Positions 11,021 to 23,542 of a stretch of DNA of 51,282 nt are shown here, piece after piece (positions within the stretch are counted from its first letter, which is position 1; the number at the start of each line of letters is the position of its first letter). The translations under genes and the position numbers were made by a program. Under the pieces are notes generated by a model, which saw nothing but the letters and a program-made list of their open reading frames with translations, ran no database searches and had not been told where the DNA came from. The stretch is from Globomyces pollinis-pini (lineage: Eukaryota > Chytridiomycota > Chytridiomycetes > Rhizophydiales > Globomycetaceae), in the NCBI GenBank assembly GCA_025399215.1, contig MU621131.1, positions 1-51,282 of the forward strand. Direction: 5' to 3'.

Positions 11021-13013
11021 TTAGACTTCGTTTGGTACCAAAGACCGTAATACATCTCCAACACGATTTGGTAAATGATCAACAGCCATCAACATAGAAA
11101 TTGGAATCTCTTCAGAAAGACTGTATGCATCAACCCAATAAGGTACCATTTCCATATCTTCACTATTGCGATTTTCTATTAGATTATCGTCTATATCAGT
11201 TTGATGAAAATTGTTTGTAGAACTGGATGGTTTTCGCATGATGTGTAAAACATTACCAGGCAAAAATGTCATTGTACCTGAAAATTCGGGAATGTGAGGT
11301 AGATCATTTACATGCACTTCAGTTCGGTCATGTTTTGATTTGAATAGTTGATCGATAAGCACTGATGATAAGATTTCGGCCTTGTGACGATGACATTGTT
11401 TGAGTTCTCCCAAAATTTGATGTTTTAAAGTATGAACATTTTTCTGATTTAAACGGCATATAAAATCACAATCCAATACAATGGTAGTGCAAAACGATTT
11501 AAAGTAATTTAAACCAGATTCAGATATTAAACATCCTGGAGGACTAAAACAGACAGCAATGGTACGATTTGCATATTGAATAGTATCCGGGTCTTGCTTT
11601 ATAATAAATGCCAATAAACTGGAAACACCACCTCCGAGTGAATGTCCAGTACAAATAATTCCATAATCACTAAAGCTACGCTGAAAAGCTTCAAATAAAT
11701 GATATTCTTTAATCTCCTCAAATATGGTTGTTGCTATTTGATAAATCCCCTTATGTGTTATTCCAGTATAATCTATGCCATTTTGATTCCAATGTATCTC
11801 CAAATCTTTAATTAATAGGTCTACTAACAAATCTGTGGTAGAGAGAGTTCCTCGAATCGATATAATGATTGATTTCAATTTATGATCAACTGAAACGGCG
11901 AAAGGTGATTTGAATAATTTCCCATGAATTGATTTGTGAAGTAAATCTGGATGACTAGTATCTTTTATCCAACTTCCTGGAAAACAGCACAACATACTTG
12001 CCATTCCAGTATCCATAGTTCGTTCAATAGCCATAATAGGGCTCGATATTTCTGAATGTGCATGAGGGCAACACATATACCCACAACCTCTGGTTAAATT
12101 CGCAAACATATATAAAGGTATTCCATAAGTAGCTTCTGCATACTGACTTAAATGAGTGATGATTCCAATATTAGTCAAATAAGGTTCCGTACTAGCTAGC
12201 GATGCTTTTCCATATCGAGGACCAACTCTAATGGTATCATCAGTTGGAGATCCAGATGAGCAACTGATATGATCATTAAACTGTTGTGATAACTGTCTCT
12301 TTCGAACTAAAATCAAACCAACAGTTACGTCAGAGACACAAAAACTAGTTGTACCAAATATTTCCGTCAAGATTTCAGCAACTTCTGAAATGATATTCTT
12401 TGGAGATATATGATGATCTCGATGTAAATAACTTGATGTCCAAAATAGTGGTGTAATGGCTCTATGCATATGTCTGGGTACTTCATGAGCAGATACTACT
12501 TTTGGACTTGATGACAACAGAATCAACAATAAGAATGCAAAGAAAATGATCGGAACAACAATCTATTCGTTGAAACAAACATAAGTTTACCATGGTGTAA
12601 ATAGAATATGTCATGATGTTGAAATAGTGATAATGGTTGACAAAACAATTCCCATTCGACTTATCTGGAAAAACATTGTATCCATATAATTGACATCCAA
12701 ATTGAATGATCATAAACGAAATGGCAGCGTAAAGGTATTTTGATAAATGTCTTCTTGGATATTCATTTGCTATTGTTCCAGATGAAGAGGTGATGATAAT
12801 AACAGTGTCCAATATTGATTCGCATGCAAGAAGAGTACAAACCAGCAGTAAATAGAACCATATAGAAGAATTGCATGCAGAGGGGAAATTGGTAACCAAA
12901 TACAGATTGATACCAAGCAATATAATATGTAAAATCAAATGCGATACTCCTAGTACCCAAAAATCATCAGATGCAAATGGCAATATTCTATTGAAAAGAA
13001 TCAGTCCTGGCAT
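11021..13013 (-). CDS. sn-1-specific diacylglycerol lipase (DAGL-like)
   Basis: Two exons, 12592-13013 and 11021-12563 (28-nt intron), give 654 aa. The start (MPGLILFNRILPFASDDFW) closely resembles the conserved start of animal DAGL alpha/beta, which supports this ATG. Four hydrophobic segments occupy about the first 160 residues, as in DAGL. The lipase class 3 domain follows, with the nucleophile motif GHSLGGG, a candidate catalytic Asp in LDCDFICRLN and a candidate His near NVLHIMR. The DAGL family releases the sn-1 fatty acid from diacylglycerol, giving 2-monoacylglycerols, at the plasma membrane or endosomes. The regulatory loop insertion is present but diverged. It is convergent with nothing close and divergent from a doubtful small frame at 13058. 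Confidence 0.86.
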
Positions 13014-13072
13014 TGTTGTTCTAGTTTAGAATTCTTTTTTGAAAAGTATTTCTTTGCTTGATTTCGTGTCAG

Positions 13073-13252
13073 ATTAACGACACTCCCGTTGAATATGAAC
13101 AAAGGATAAGCAATATTCAATTACTTGTATTGAAAATATTATTGAAAACTACATTGGACAGTTTTTGTACAATAACACAGCGTGCTTCTACATTGGAACT
13201 GTGCCAATATCATAATTTGCAATTGGTATTGGCGGACCGCAAAAGAAAGTAA
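13073..13252 (+). other. possible small exon, unassigned
   Basis: An open frame of about 59 codons (INDTPVEYEQRISNIQLL ... LADRKRK, then a stop) starts after a good acceptor site (gtgtcag), and a 27-nt intron could precede it. No ATG lies in frame and no upstream exon could be fixed, because the region runs into the divergent lipase start. The helical, heptad-like composition suggests a small coiled-coil protein, but this may be chance. Confidence 0.25.
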
Positions 13253-13375
13253 TCACTCGTAATGGCCATTAATTTTGGTCAGAGGCAGGTACATTGGACA
13301 GATTTACAGTAATGTCTTTGACTAGTATCCTTTTATTCTCAAAAAGAAATTATGATAAATGGAATTGAATTATAT

Positions 13376-15675
13376 TTAAGGTTTCATGTTTCCTACAGTT
13401 CCTTCGAATCTTAAATCCCAACCTATTTGATCGCCAAACTTTGGTAAAGCTTCTGCCACCGACATGACATCTTTGTCACCACGACCACTTACGCAAATGA
13501 CTATATCTTGAGACTTGGGCAGTGTTTTAGCAAGTTCAACAGCAGCATAAATTGCATGGGAAGTTTCTAAAGCAGGTATTATTCCTTCAGTTTGTGATAA
13601 TATACGGAATCCCTTCAAGGACTCTGCATCATTGCACACAATGTACTCAGCTCGTTTACTTTCATGTAACCAAGCATGTTCTGGTCCCACTCCAGGATAA
13701 TCGAGCCCCTAATAATTAAATACAAGAATAATATTTACTGCACTGATACTATGTGTTTCTGTAATCTGACCATTTTTATCTTGCATTAACAAAGTACGGG
13801 TTCCATGCAATACACCTGGAGTGCCTTTTGAGATTGTAGCAGAGTGATGGTCTGTGTCCACTCCATCTCCACCGGCTTCAACACCAACTAATCTGACAGT
13901 GGTATCGTTTACGAATGGATGAAACATTCCAATAGCATTCGAACCTTTTCAAATATTAACAATTAAATAATATACCCCCTCCAACACATGCAATAACAAC
14001 ATCAGGTAACTTATCAGCCTTTTCTAGCATCTGCTGTCTAGTTTCACGCCCAATAACGGACTGGAATTCACGAACCATAATAGGGAAAGGGTGAGGACCA
14101 ATTGCTGACCCGATAATATAATGGGTTGTTGAGACATTAGTAACCCAATCACGCATAGCTTCGTTTATTGCATCTTTCAAAGTTTTAGAACCAGATGACA
14201 CAGCTTAAAAAATGAGATACATCAACAACTTACGAACAACTTTAGCACCAAGAATTTTCATTCTAAATACATTTAAGGCTTGACGACGAACATCCTCCGC
14301 ACCCATGTACACAATACACTCCAAACCAAGTTTGGCACAAGCAGTTGCAGTTGCAACTCCATGCTGCCCAGCTCCAGTTTCAGCAATAATTCGCTTTTTT
14401 CCCAAACGTTTTGCTAATAAAGCTTGTCCAATCGCATTATTAATTTTGTGTGATCCAGTATGATTCAAGTCTTCTCTTTTCAACCAAATTTTTGCTCCTC
14501 CAGCATGTTTTGTCAATCTATCAGCAAAATGTAATTGAGATGTTCTTCCCATATAAGGATAGTAAGATCTAAACTCCTCCCAAAATGATGGGTCTTCCAA
14601 TGCATTATGATATGCCTGAGGTTAGATTGATTAAATTCACCTTTTCGATTTCATCAAGACAATCCACTAAAGCTTCAGGAGCATATTGACCTCCGAATTG
14701 ACCGAAACGAGTTTCAAATAAATGTGTTGGATTGGCAAAGTCTTGAGTTAATTCAGGTTTCACATCCTCTTCAGCATTTGTTTCGAATACAATGTTCGTT
14801 CTGTTAGTTATCGATTGAGCAAATTCCAATAACTTTTTCGATCTATCTTTCTTTTCAGCATTTTTAATGACGTTTATAATTTTTGATCCAATAACTACCC
14901 CTTCTGCATGTTTGGCGACATGAACAAAATGATCACGATTTGCTACACCAAAGCCTACTGCTAGCGGTGCTTTAGTGTATTGCTTGATGCGACCGACTAA
15001 AGCTGGTAAATCCTGATTAACCTCGTCTCGCGCACCAGTAACACCAGAAACACTCACCACATAAATGAAACTACTGGCAATACTGACGAGTTTTTTCATT
15101 CTATTTTCTGCAGTAGTTGGGGTGATTAATGGAATATAGCTTAATCCGTACTCATTGGTCAAATCTCGAAATTTAACAGCTTCTTCTGGGGGTAAATCGA
15201 CCACAATGAATCCGTTAACACCATTTTTAACACAATCTTCCATTAACTTCTTTTCTCCGTAAATCAAAAAAGGATTGTAATAACCCATAAAAACAACAGG
15301 AACTTTTAATCCCTTTTCTCTAGCTTCTTTCACAAATTCTAAACAGATAGGGATATCAATTCCATTTTGTAAAGCAATCTACAAGTTTAGAAGAATTGGT
15401 TTCATACAAAGCTAGAATCTTGAATGGTAGGTCCATCAGCAATTGGATCCGAAAAAGGAATTCCTTTAAATAAATGAATCATATTTGTAATACCTAATTC
15501 AATAACGTCAGCACCACCATTCTGTAAAGCAATTAGAGCATCTACAGTATCAGATTTTTCTGGAAACCCAGCAGTTAAGTAAGCAACAAACACAGGACGA
15601 TCTACCAATTAAACTCTAGTCCCAAGTACCATTCTTTTTTGCAATTGTAAAGGTATCTCTTAATTGACGGGCCAT
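13376..15675 (-). CDS. TRP5: bifunctional tryptophan synthase (alpha-beta fusion)
   Basis: Eight exons (15630-15675, 15494-15601, 15408-15463, 14641-15378, 14234-14615, 13976-14203, 13739-13944, 13376-13708) sum to 698 aa, the usual length of fungal TRP5. The alpha domain comes first ([38 protein letters not shown]), then a linker, then the PLP-dependent beta domain ([23 protein letters not shown] with the PLP lysine, [52 protein letters not shown]). It catalyses the last two steps of tryptophan synthesis, passing indole between active sites. The alpha-first fused order is typical of fungi. Seven introns of 25-31 nt interrupt it; the 30-nt one at 15464-15493 is the only in-frame intron without a stop. 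Confidence 0.97.
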
Positions 15676-15800
15676 TTTTTCAGAAGTAAAAGACAAATTT
15701 ATCTTTTTGTACTGATTCGTGTGATTGATGAAACCATCAATCTTTGCTGGAAAAACTCTTTTCGATTTGAATCTTGTACAAACTGGAAAGGGATTCTCCT

Positions 15801-15846
15801 ATTGTAGTAGGATCAGTACTCATATTGTAGTAGAATCAGTACTCAG
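15801..15846. repeat. tandem 23-bp repeat
   Basis: Two adjacent 23-bp units (attgtagtag[g/a]atcagtact + ca + t/g) lie between TRP5 and the 3' end of polyproline copy B. Only two of the 23 positions differ. It may be part of the TRP5 upstream region (about 130 bp before its ATG). Confidence 0.8.
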
Positions 15847-15901
15847 TCGTTAAATTGTTATATAGTGCATGAATTTATGATATATTAATAATAATGGGAA
15901 A

Positions 15902-18876
15902 CTACCACAGAGTGTATCGTCGATTGGCTTTGTCATTATCATCTTTAAATTGTCTTCGAGAGTTGAGATTTTGAATTAATGGAAGAACTTTAGAGACTGG
16001 AATACCAGCAAAATTGACCATACTCTCTCGCTTACTGTTACGCTCGGATTCAACAATAGATTCAACTGGTGACGTTGGTTTCTCTGGTATTGGGGCTTTG
16101 TTTGGTTTTGATTCCAACATATCTGGTTTTGGTGCCTCTTTATTTGTAATTGAATCTAAGAAGGCTGGTGTCAATTTCAAATCTGTATCTTTGATGATAA
16201 TTCCATTTGTTTGTTGAAGTTGTTTTGCAAGGTTCTTTATCTGTTTTGGAATAGATTCTACTAATATCCTTAACTCCTTCACTGGAATGTGTTCAAACGA
16301 ACTTGAAACTGCTTCATTCATTTCTCGGATTTCAGATATAGTAATTTCAAGTTGTTCAAAAGCATTACATAATACAACATCAATTTCACCCAGTTTTCCA
16401 GTAACTAAATTAAACTGGCCCGAGTCGCTTTGCTTGTGATCCAACTTCCTTTGATTCCATGTTTCCCATCGCTTTCGATTTTCCAAAGAGTTATCTTGAG
16501 GAGGTTCAACTTCTGTAAATGGAGTGAATGGAGGAGGGAAATTGACGTCCTTATAAAATCTAATTTCGTCCAATACATGCTTTTGGATATTCTTATCGAA
16601 TCGATACATATGGCCTTTAGAAACAAACATGTAATCATGAGGGAATTCTTTTTCGAGTTCTTCCAACGAACGATCTTCTAATTCAATCGCAGATGTCCAC
16701 TCCCTGCCAGTAAATACTGTAGCAGGTGGTGCTTTTTTCTTTTTTCCTTTCGTTCCATCATCAGGATAATCAACTTTGACACGATATCCACGTACCCATT
16801 TTCTTCGAACCATGATATAAATAAATCCACGTTCTTGAACTGTCATTGCTGCCGCCTTGTCCACTAAATCCTCAATACTACCATTTGGTGTTTCCATATA
16901 ACCAAGCATTTCAATGATAAGATTTTGTCGATCTTCCGCTTCTTGCCTTTCTTGTCGCTCCTTTGCTAACTTGGCGTCTCTTTCTTCTCTCTCTTTAAGT
17001 TCTTCTGGTGTTAAATTTTCTTTAGGTTTCTCTTTCACGTCTTCAGCTGCAGGCCCACGTTTTCTTGGTCCACCTGTTTTCTTCAGTCGAGCAAGCGGGT
17101 TTCCAGTTAAGGCTTTCTTTAGCTCAGCTTGAAGATCTACAGGCTCCGGTCTGGATGCTACACTAGGCGGTGGAGGTGGTGGTGGACCTCCCATTCCCGG
17201 AGGAGGAGGAGGTGGTGGTGGACCTCCCATTCCAGGTGGAGGAGGTGGTGGTGGAGGTCCTCCCATTCCAGGCGGAGGTGGTGGTGGAGGAGGTCCTCCC
17301 ATTCCTGGTGGCGGTGGAGGAGGTGGAGGAGGTCCTCCCATAACTGGTGGTGGAGGAGGCGGTGGTGGTGGACCTCCCATAACTGGTGGTGGAGGAGGAG
17401 GTGGTGGTGGACCTCCCATGACTGGTGGTGGAGGTGGTGGAGGAGGAGGTCCGGCCATTGCTGGGGGAGGAGGAGGCGGCGGTGGAATACTGGTAGATGC
17501 TGCTAAGGTCTCTAAAATAACAGGTGGTGGTGGTGGAGGAGGAGGAATGTTTGTTTTATTCTCTTCCTTTTTATAATCAGGATGCCAGGCAGGCAACTTA
17601 GCCTTAGGTGCAACTGGTTCAGCAATTTTCACAGGTTCGGGATTTGAGACTATCACTTCTGGTATTACAATAGGGTCACTTGGTGGATTTGACTTTGGAG
17701 TAAGTGGTTCTGGAACAGGTTCTGCTGCTGGTTTTGATTCAGTCATCTCACTTTTCACCTCTGCTGATTGCACTTTTGAGTCCTAATATTAGAACCAATA
17801 CAATGTACATCTATTCCAGCCAAATAATCATCAATCTCGGATGTTAATTTCTTTGATGGATCGTCAGAAGAGCGTTCACCAGGTGGCATAGACATTGCAT
17901 GTTTCGCTCGAGATTTAGACCTTGTAGAACGTCTATTTGCTTTCATACTAATTCTTTGAGGAGATCTAGTTCGAAATTCACTATCGAATTCTCCATCTCT
18001 GATTGGAGAAACAGCTCTACTTCGAAAGGGAGAAACGGTTCTATCTCGACTTGGTTTCTCATTTTCCTACGCTATTAGATAATGGGAAACTCATACATCA
18101 GCTATAGCAAATCGAGCAGCCAACAAATCTTTGATTGATTCCTCTGAGTGTAATGGATCTTTTACATCGTCTTCAACCATTAGTTTGTCCCATAATGTGC
18201 TTAATCGATTTAATCGTGTATCATCATTTTTAACTGCAGGTTTGGTTGTTTTGGAGGGTCCTAATCTGGTACTTCGTTTGTTTTGAGACTCTCTTCTAGA
18301 AACACTCTTTTCAGTTCGCCTCCTAGAAGGAGCTCTAGCTAATGGTTTCTCAGGTTCAGTATCTGAAGGAGTTTCTGACAAAGCCGACTTTGTAATATCA
18401 TTATTATTTTCCTCCAACCTTTTTAATACTTGAGGTAAAAAGAAACTTTGAGCAATCTCTGGTAATTCAATGACTTCAGCTTCTGTTAAAACCAATAAAG
18501 CCTAAAATAAAATCAATGACCATAGCATTACCAAGTGATTATTCCCAATTGACAATATTTCTTGATTATTATCTAATTTAATTCCATCTTCTCTCCTAGC
18601 TTCTACAAAAGGTGATTTCAAACCACGAGCAGACAATCTGTTTGTACACGCATTCAACAACCATTCGATAGTAGCATCTGCTTCATATTTGATCAACACA
18701 CTTCCTTTTGAAGTAAATACAAAGATACTCAACATCAAAATATTTCCTCTTCGATTCTCTACAAATTTAGAAAGCCACAAGTGCTTTCTTATTTTCTCAT
18801 GGAAAGGGCGCTGATGAGGCAACGCCAAAGCCAATTACACGCCATTAAAGATAATCAATTGCCATGTTTGATTCAT
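15902..18876 (-). CDS. polyproline/WH2-like actin regulator, copy B
   Basis: Five exons (18841-18876, 18532-18810, 18097-18501, 17809-18066, 15902-17782) sum to 952 aa with four introns of 26-30 nt. The start MNQTWQLIIFNG was chosen because the joined frame then runs into the segment conserved with copy A. The order is a beta-grasp-like N-terminal domain (IFVFTSKGSVLIKYEADATIE), a basic Ser/Arg-rich linker (RSPQRIS, KANRRSTRSKSR), an FH1-like proline region with about eight PPPPPPPP-xMGG units, a WH2-like helix ending in LARLKKT, a charged helix (TPEELKEREERDAKLAKE), and an unrecognised C-terminal domain of about 380 residues shared with copy A (MLGYMETPNGSIEDLV, GREW, VEPPQDNSLENRKRWE). Probable role: actin nucleation or filament handling near the cortex. 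The C-terminal domain does not look like FH2. Confidence 0.82.
17160..17560. repeat. polyproline (FH1-like) repeat, copy B
   Basis: At least eight units of about 36-39 bp encode Pro8-9 followed by GMGG, VMGG or AMAG. Adjacent units of the same type (three VMGG, four GMGG) suggest local expansion by slippage. The opposite-strand frame across it is an artefact. Confidence 0.9.
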
Positions 18877-18975
18877 TAGCTCATGACACGTAACTATGTC
18901 AAAGATATTAAATTTTTTATTGGTTGATCACTATCCAAAATAGTATCCCATGTTAAAATAATTTTCAAATTTAGA

Positions 18976-21201
18976 TTATTCCATTCCAAAAAATAATGTT
19001 CTACTGATCTTCTTCATCACATTTCCAATCACAGACAATTCTGTCACCGGCTCGGCCTTGATCATAAGTGGACGTGTAGTAGTAACAGTATTTTCAACAA
19101 TTGGCTCAAATGCACCATTAGGTAATCGGAATCGCTTGGTAACATTATTGTTTGTGATTTGCGAAGTGATTTCAGTATCATCGTCTCTTTTTCTTTTACC
19201 ATTTCCATTGTTTGACACAAACAAGTTCTCCTTATTATCATTATCAATACCTTTTGGTACCTTTACAGTTGCAACTTTTGGAGAAAATGAGCTAGATCGT
19301 CGAGTGTATCTTGGGCTTGCTTGCATTTCATTTTCACGAGATAACGCATTGAATTTCAATTTCAATTCTGACACAGTAGGGGATTTGGAAGGTGATAATG
19401 ACATTTCGGATCCATTATCACTTGGACTAGCCAAACAGAAAGATTGTCGTAGAGGTGATGGTGGTAATTCATTTTGACGTTTCAGACTCTGCACAACTGG
19501 AGTTGTTGGTACTCTTTCCTTCTTTTTCACAGGTGTGGCTACTTGGCCTACTGGTTTGGGTGTGTTTAGGTCCAGAGAGAACTTGACGGATTTAGGGGGC
19601 TTGATCTCCGCTTTAGTCGCAGGAACATCTGGATTTTTACCATGCGACGTTGATTCGCCTAATGGGCTTGACAATGATTTATCTGAATCAATAACAACTT
19701 CTTTTGTAGGGGTTCTCATTGTTTTTTTGCTTACTTTTGGAGTTGGAGACTTCATTCCAGGTGAGGCTACCCTTCTACTTGAGCGACGAGGGGAGCTTGG
19801 AGGGGCAGCTGGCTGTTCATGGGACTCTGAAATGTTTGCTTCTTGTTTCAACTCTTTACATTAATTCCTTATATAAAATACCTGTTGCAGCGGTTGGATT
19901 GGCTTGAGGAAACAATACAGAAGTATCGAGTGTAGACTTAGTCACCCGTTTGGCAGCAATCGCAGCATTTCGACTTGGAGTAAAATCCATTTGAAAGGGT
20001 GTTTTAAGAACTATTGGTGTCTTAACAGATGGAGATTCATTATTGCCCACATCAGCTGCCTGCATAACAATTTTTGATACTTTTTTCTCCTGCAGGGCAG
20101 ATCTCATACTAGGCGTGGCGGGCGTATCTCCACTGTCGATGGTTTCTGACGGTAACTGAGTCGATACTTTCTTCGCATTCAATGCGGCAGTCATACTTGG
20201 GGTTGACATTAAATTAGATTCCACTGAAAATAGTGACTTTGATCGATCGTGAGAGTTTTGCAAACCAGAATTTTTAATTTCATCTTGACTTTTCATTCTG
20301 ATTGTTTTAGATTCTTTCGCGGCTTTTAAGCCAGGGGTCATCTCCACTTCATTCATCTCTGGTGTAAGTTCATCAGTATCTTGTCCGGTTGACGTTCTTG
20401 CAGAATGATTCGCAGTCTTTTGAGTCACTCGCTTGGCAGATTTGGCAGCCTTAAAACTAGGAGTGACATTTTTTTCCATGGTACTGTGGTCGATTTTAGT
20501 CAAACCACCCAAAAACACATTATTTTCCAATTTTTGAACCGGGATGTCAGTTAATTTAGGCTTTTCTATAACAGTTTCTTGTAAACTATTGAAAGACTTG
20601 ACTCGTTCAGCAACACTAAGAGCGGATTGTTTTGGAGACTGATCTTCAAAATCATTATTATCAAAAGCTTTCACCCTATCCGCAACACTTCGGCTGGAGC
20701 GTCTTGGAGATCTTGCTTGCAACATTTTACGTTCATTATCTACTCGTTTGAGAGTTTCAGTTATTGTTGCTGATCTGGTACCGACCGAATAAAAAGAGTT
20801 GTCTGCAACAGCTGAAAGTTTATCAGTTGGACTCTTTGATACGACTTCTTTCTTTGGTTCATCTTCAACTTTTTGTTGAACAGGTTTAGGGTTACCAGAT
20901 TTTGAAATGATAGGTTTTGCAACTAATTCTGGTTCTGCACTCTCTGCGATTTGAAAAGGATTTTGTTCAACAACAGGAGTATTTTTTTGATCAATTAGAA
21001 ATGAATATCTAGTTGAAATCTAAATTCATAAATGTGATCAGTAAATCAAATACCTCTTTTGCTGTTAGTCTAGAAAATCCTAGTTTGCTTTTCATCTTAC
21101 GGAGATTCCCTTTTGATTCCGGATACATGTCCAGTAAAAGAGCATCCTGTGGTCAGTGTTGTTCAATCTCATACCTGCTCTTGCGTCCATTCCAAATCCA
21201 T
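18976..21201 (-). CDS. Myb/SANT-like protein with repeated TPSxxAAxxAKxV motif
   Basis: Four exons, 21175-21201, 21054-21146, 19882-21019 and 18976-19853 (introns 28, 34, 28 nt), sum to 711 aa. The N-terminus forms a Myb/SANT-like helix-turn-helix: LEWTQEQDALLLDMYPES, then NLRKMKSKLGFSRLTAKEI and STRYSFL, with the first Trp and later hydrophobic positions spaced as in Myb repeats. The rest is Ser/Pro/Lys-rich and probably disordered. It holds two SVA[DE]RVK[AS]F motifs near residues 165-195 and five copies of [TS]P[SG]xxAAxxxKxV, one KSVKFSLD (resembling a PP1-docking RVxF site) and many SP/TP sites. This suggests a nuclear or chromatin protein phosphorylated in the cell cycle. No named orthologue is recognised. 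Confidence 0.72.
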
Positions 21202-21376
21202 CTTGAAAATTTACAAAAATTTGCATCAACAGGATCCGATTTTCAGACATTAAAATGACATTGATGTCTGTTAATCAACAATCAGTTACGTAGGATGATT
21301 CTCTAATACAATCATCACGGTTAGTGAAAATGAAAAGCTTCAATCAATTAAATATATTGCTTGCAATTGGTTAAAA

Positions 21377-23288
21377 CTAAACACTGCCATTCTCAAAATG
21401 ACGTCCATTCATTAAATCTCTTAAAGATTTAGAAGGGGATGTTAGAGGAGGCCACAAATATGCTATCCTATCCATTGCCGGCAAAAGGGTCTCCTGTAAA
21501 GCTTGATGTAGGTCTTTTTCTTGTTCTTTGTTGTACGGCAGACATTTTCCACCAATATATGAACTATAACAAATCATTGAGAATGCAAATAGAGATGATG
21601 GATCGGCAAATAATGGTGCTGGCAATTTATCATTCATCGGATTGTACAGACATTCTTCAATTTGATGTGGTGGATAAGGGTAAGGTCCAAAAAAGGATTC
21701 GTTTGGATTAAATGGTGTTGAAATAATCTTTACTATAAATGCCATTGCTTTACCAGCAGCACAAAGTATGTCTTTCGACAAAAACAAAGGAGGACCTCCA
21801 TAGTAAGATGGAAACAGCATTTGATCATTTTCTTGGGCACCAGTTAAGTGTAGATATGACATCATAATCAAAACCACATATGTTAAGCCAAGTGCACGGG
21901 TATCGCACTTGACTTGAGGAGGTCGTAAAGTGGCAGTATCTGCACCATAGATGAAACAAGACAACGAATCAAAATAACTTCGTTCTTTTGGTATGTCTGC
22001 CAATATTTTCAAAACTTGGTTATGTAATTTCATCTTCTCTTCAACTATGTTGAAATTGGTATCGTATTTATCCCTCCTTGCAAAAAGAACAGCCCTTCGC
22101 ATGTATGATCCGAGAGTGATAGACATTTTAATCATCTTCCCGTAATCATTTGAACTTCGGGGAAATGATTTGTGTATTTCTTTCATTTCATCAAACATTG
22201 GTGCCCAATGCGTTTTTTCCCAAATTGTATGCTTCGCTAGATCTGGAATAAGTTGGCGTATAGGGATGATAGGGACAGAAGGATATGAGATATCGATTTT
22301 TAACAATACATTTTCATGAAATGATAAAGGGACCATGCCAACAGGTAGCATTATATTGTTTGTTGAGTATAAAAATCCAATTAAGGAATAGATTTCAACT
22401 TGTTCTTGATCGCTATAACCACTTTGATTCTCAGCCATGTGCAAAGATGATGCCATCTTCACTAAATCATCTACGGACACACTCTGCCTTTTTTCTTTCG
22501 ACAATTCATTGATCTTCGTATCAAAAAATGACAATTCCCTTGCCAGAGCAAAAGTACTTTCTATAATACAAATCAAAGTAAAAAAAACTTACGAATAACC
22601 ATTTTACCCTTATCCCTATCTCCAGTTCTGATCAAAAAAATTCCTATGCCCAGACGGGACCGAATTTCATCACATTGGTGATATACAGACTCCAATCGCA
22701 ACTGGTCTGGGTCAATCTCCAATGGAATAGTAATCTTTTTGCAATACTCGATCCTTTCCTCCATTTTTAAACTTTTCAAATGAGGAAAAAGTTTAGGGTG
22801 AGTGGAGTACATTAATGAAGGTAACAACAAGGACCTTTTCATATTATCCCCCATTTTTGCGAATCGGTCTGGTTGAAGTAAATGTATCAAATCATCGGCA
22901 CAGCAAGAGTAAAAATGTGTATTTAGAATTGTTAAACTGAACAGATGTTCTTTTAAATCATCATCAATATTCAGAATATCATTTTCGTTTAATTGAACGG
23001 AGCTATCCACTGATAATAAATCATCGAATTTCTTATCATCCGTAGTATAACTGTGTTGATCCATGTCTTGCTTGTATACACAGTTAATATTTGTCAATTT
23101 CTTCAATGCAGCATAACGTGCGCACTTATTGCATACTGGTACTTTTCCATTACAATTCAATGAGCGAACAATACATCTTTCTAACCATTAAATACAATAC
23201 TTTTACCACAGCGTTTATCTGACATTTGAGAATCTTTGAAACCAAACATTCCAGTTTCTCCTGGATTGTCTAGCATTTCTTCATTCAT
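21377..23288 (-). CDS. Zn2Cys6-type transcription factor, copy 1
   Basis: Three exons, 23207-23288, 22593-23180 and 21377-22560, sum to 617 aa. The first intron (26 nt) splits the zinc cluster: joined, it reads CERC-x6-C-x6-CNKC-x13-C. The middle and C-terminal parts look like the fungal-specific transcription factor domain, with an anchor shared by the two next genes (DLAKHTIWEKTHWAPMFDEMKE, PPLFLSKDILCAAGKA). The cluster lacks the usual RKxK run between the second and third cysteines and has a long final loop. It is the first of three tandem copies on the minus strand; targets are unknown. Expected role: nuclear regulator, perhaps of nutrient genes, by family analogy only. Confidence 0.85.
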
Positions 23289-23542
23289 TTTTGGTAACTA
23301 TCAACTTTTCCAATCGATTTGTCCAGTTTAAAATTTGGTAAAGTTTTTAAAAAGTGTCGTTTTTTAACGTAAAGTTGAAACATGCCACCAACTCAGTCCA
23401 ATTCCAAAATCTTCAAAACCGTATTAAGGCAAATTACAAATAATATTTACATTTTATTGAAAAATACCAAGTGATTGGAATGTTTCCATTTACCACTCTC
23501 CATGGGCTAAATTGTAAATGGGCCAAATAAGTGTAAACGCGC

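Noticed and set aside
17129..17506. Plus-strand Trp/Arg-rich frame
   Set aside because: Antisense artefact of the copy B proline repeat, with implausible composition.
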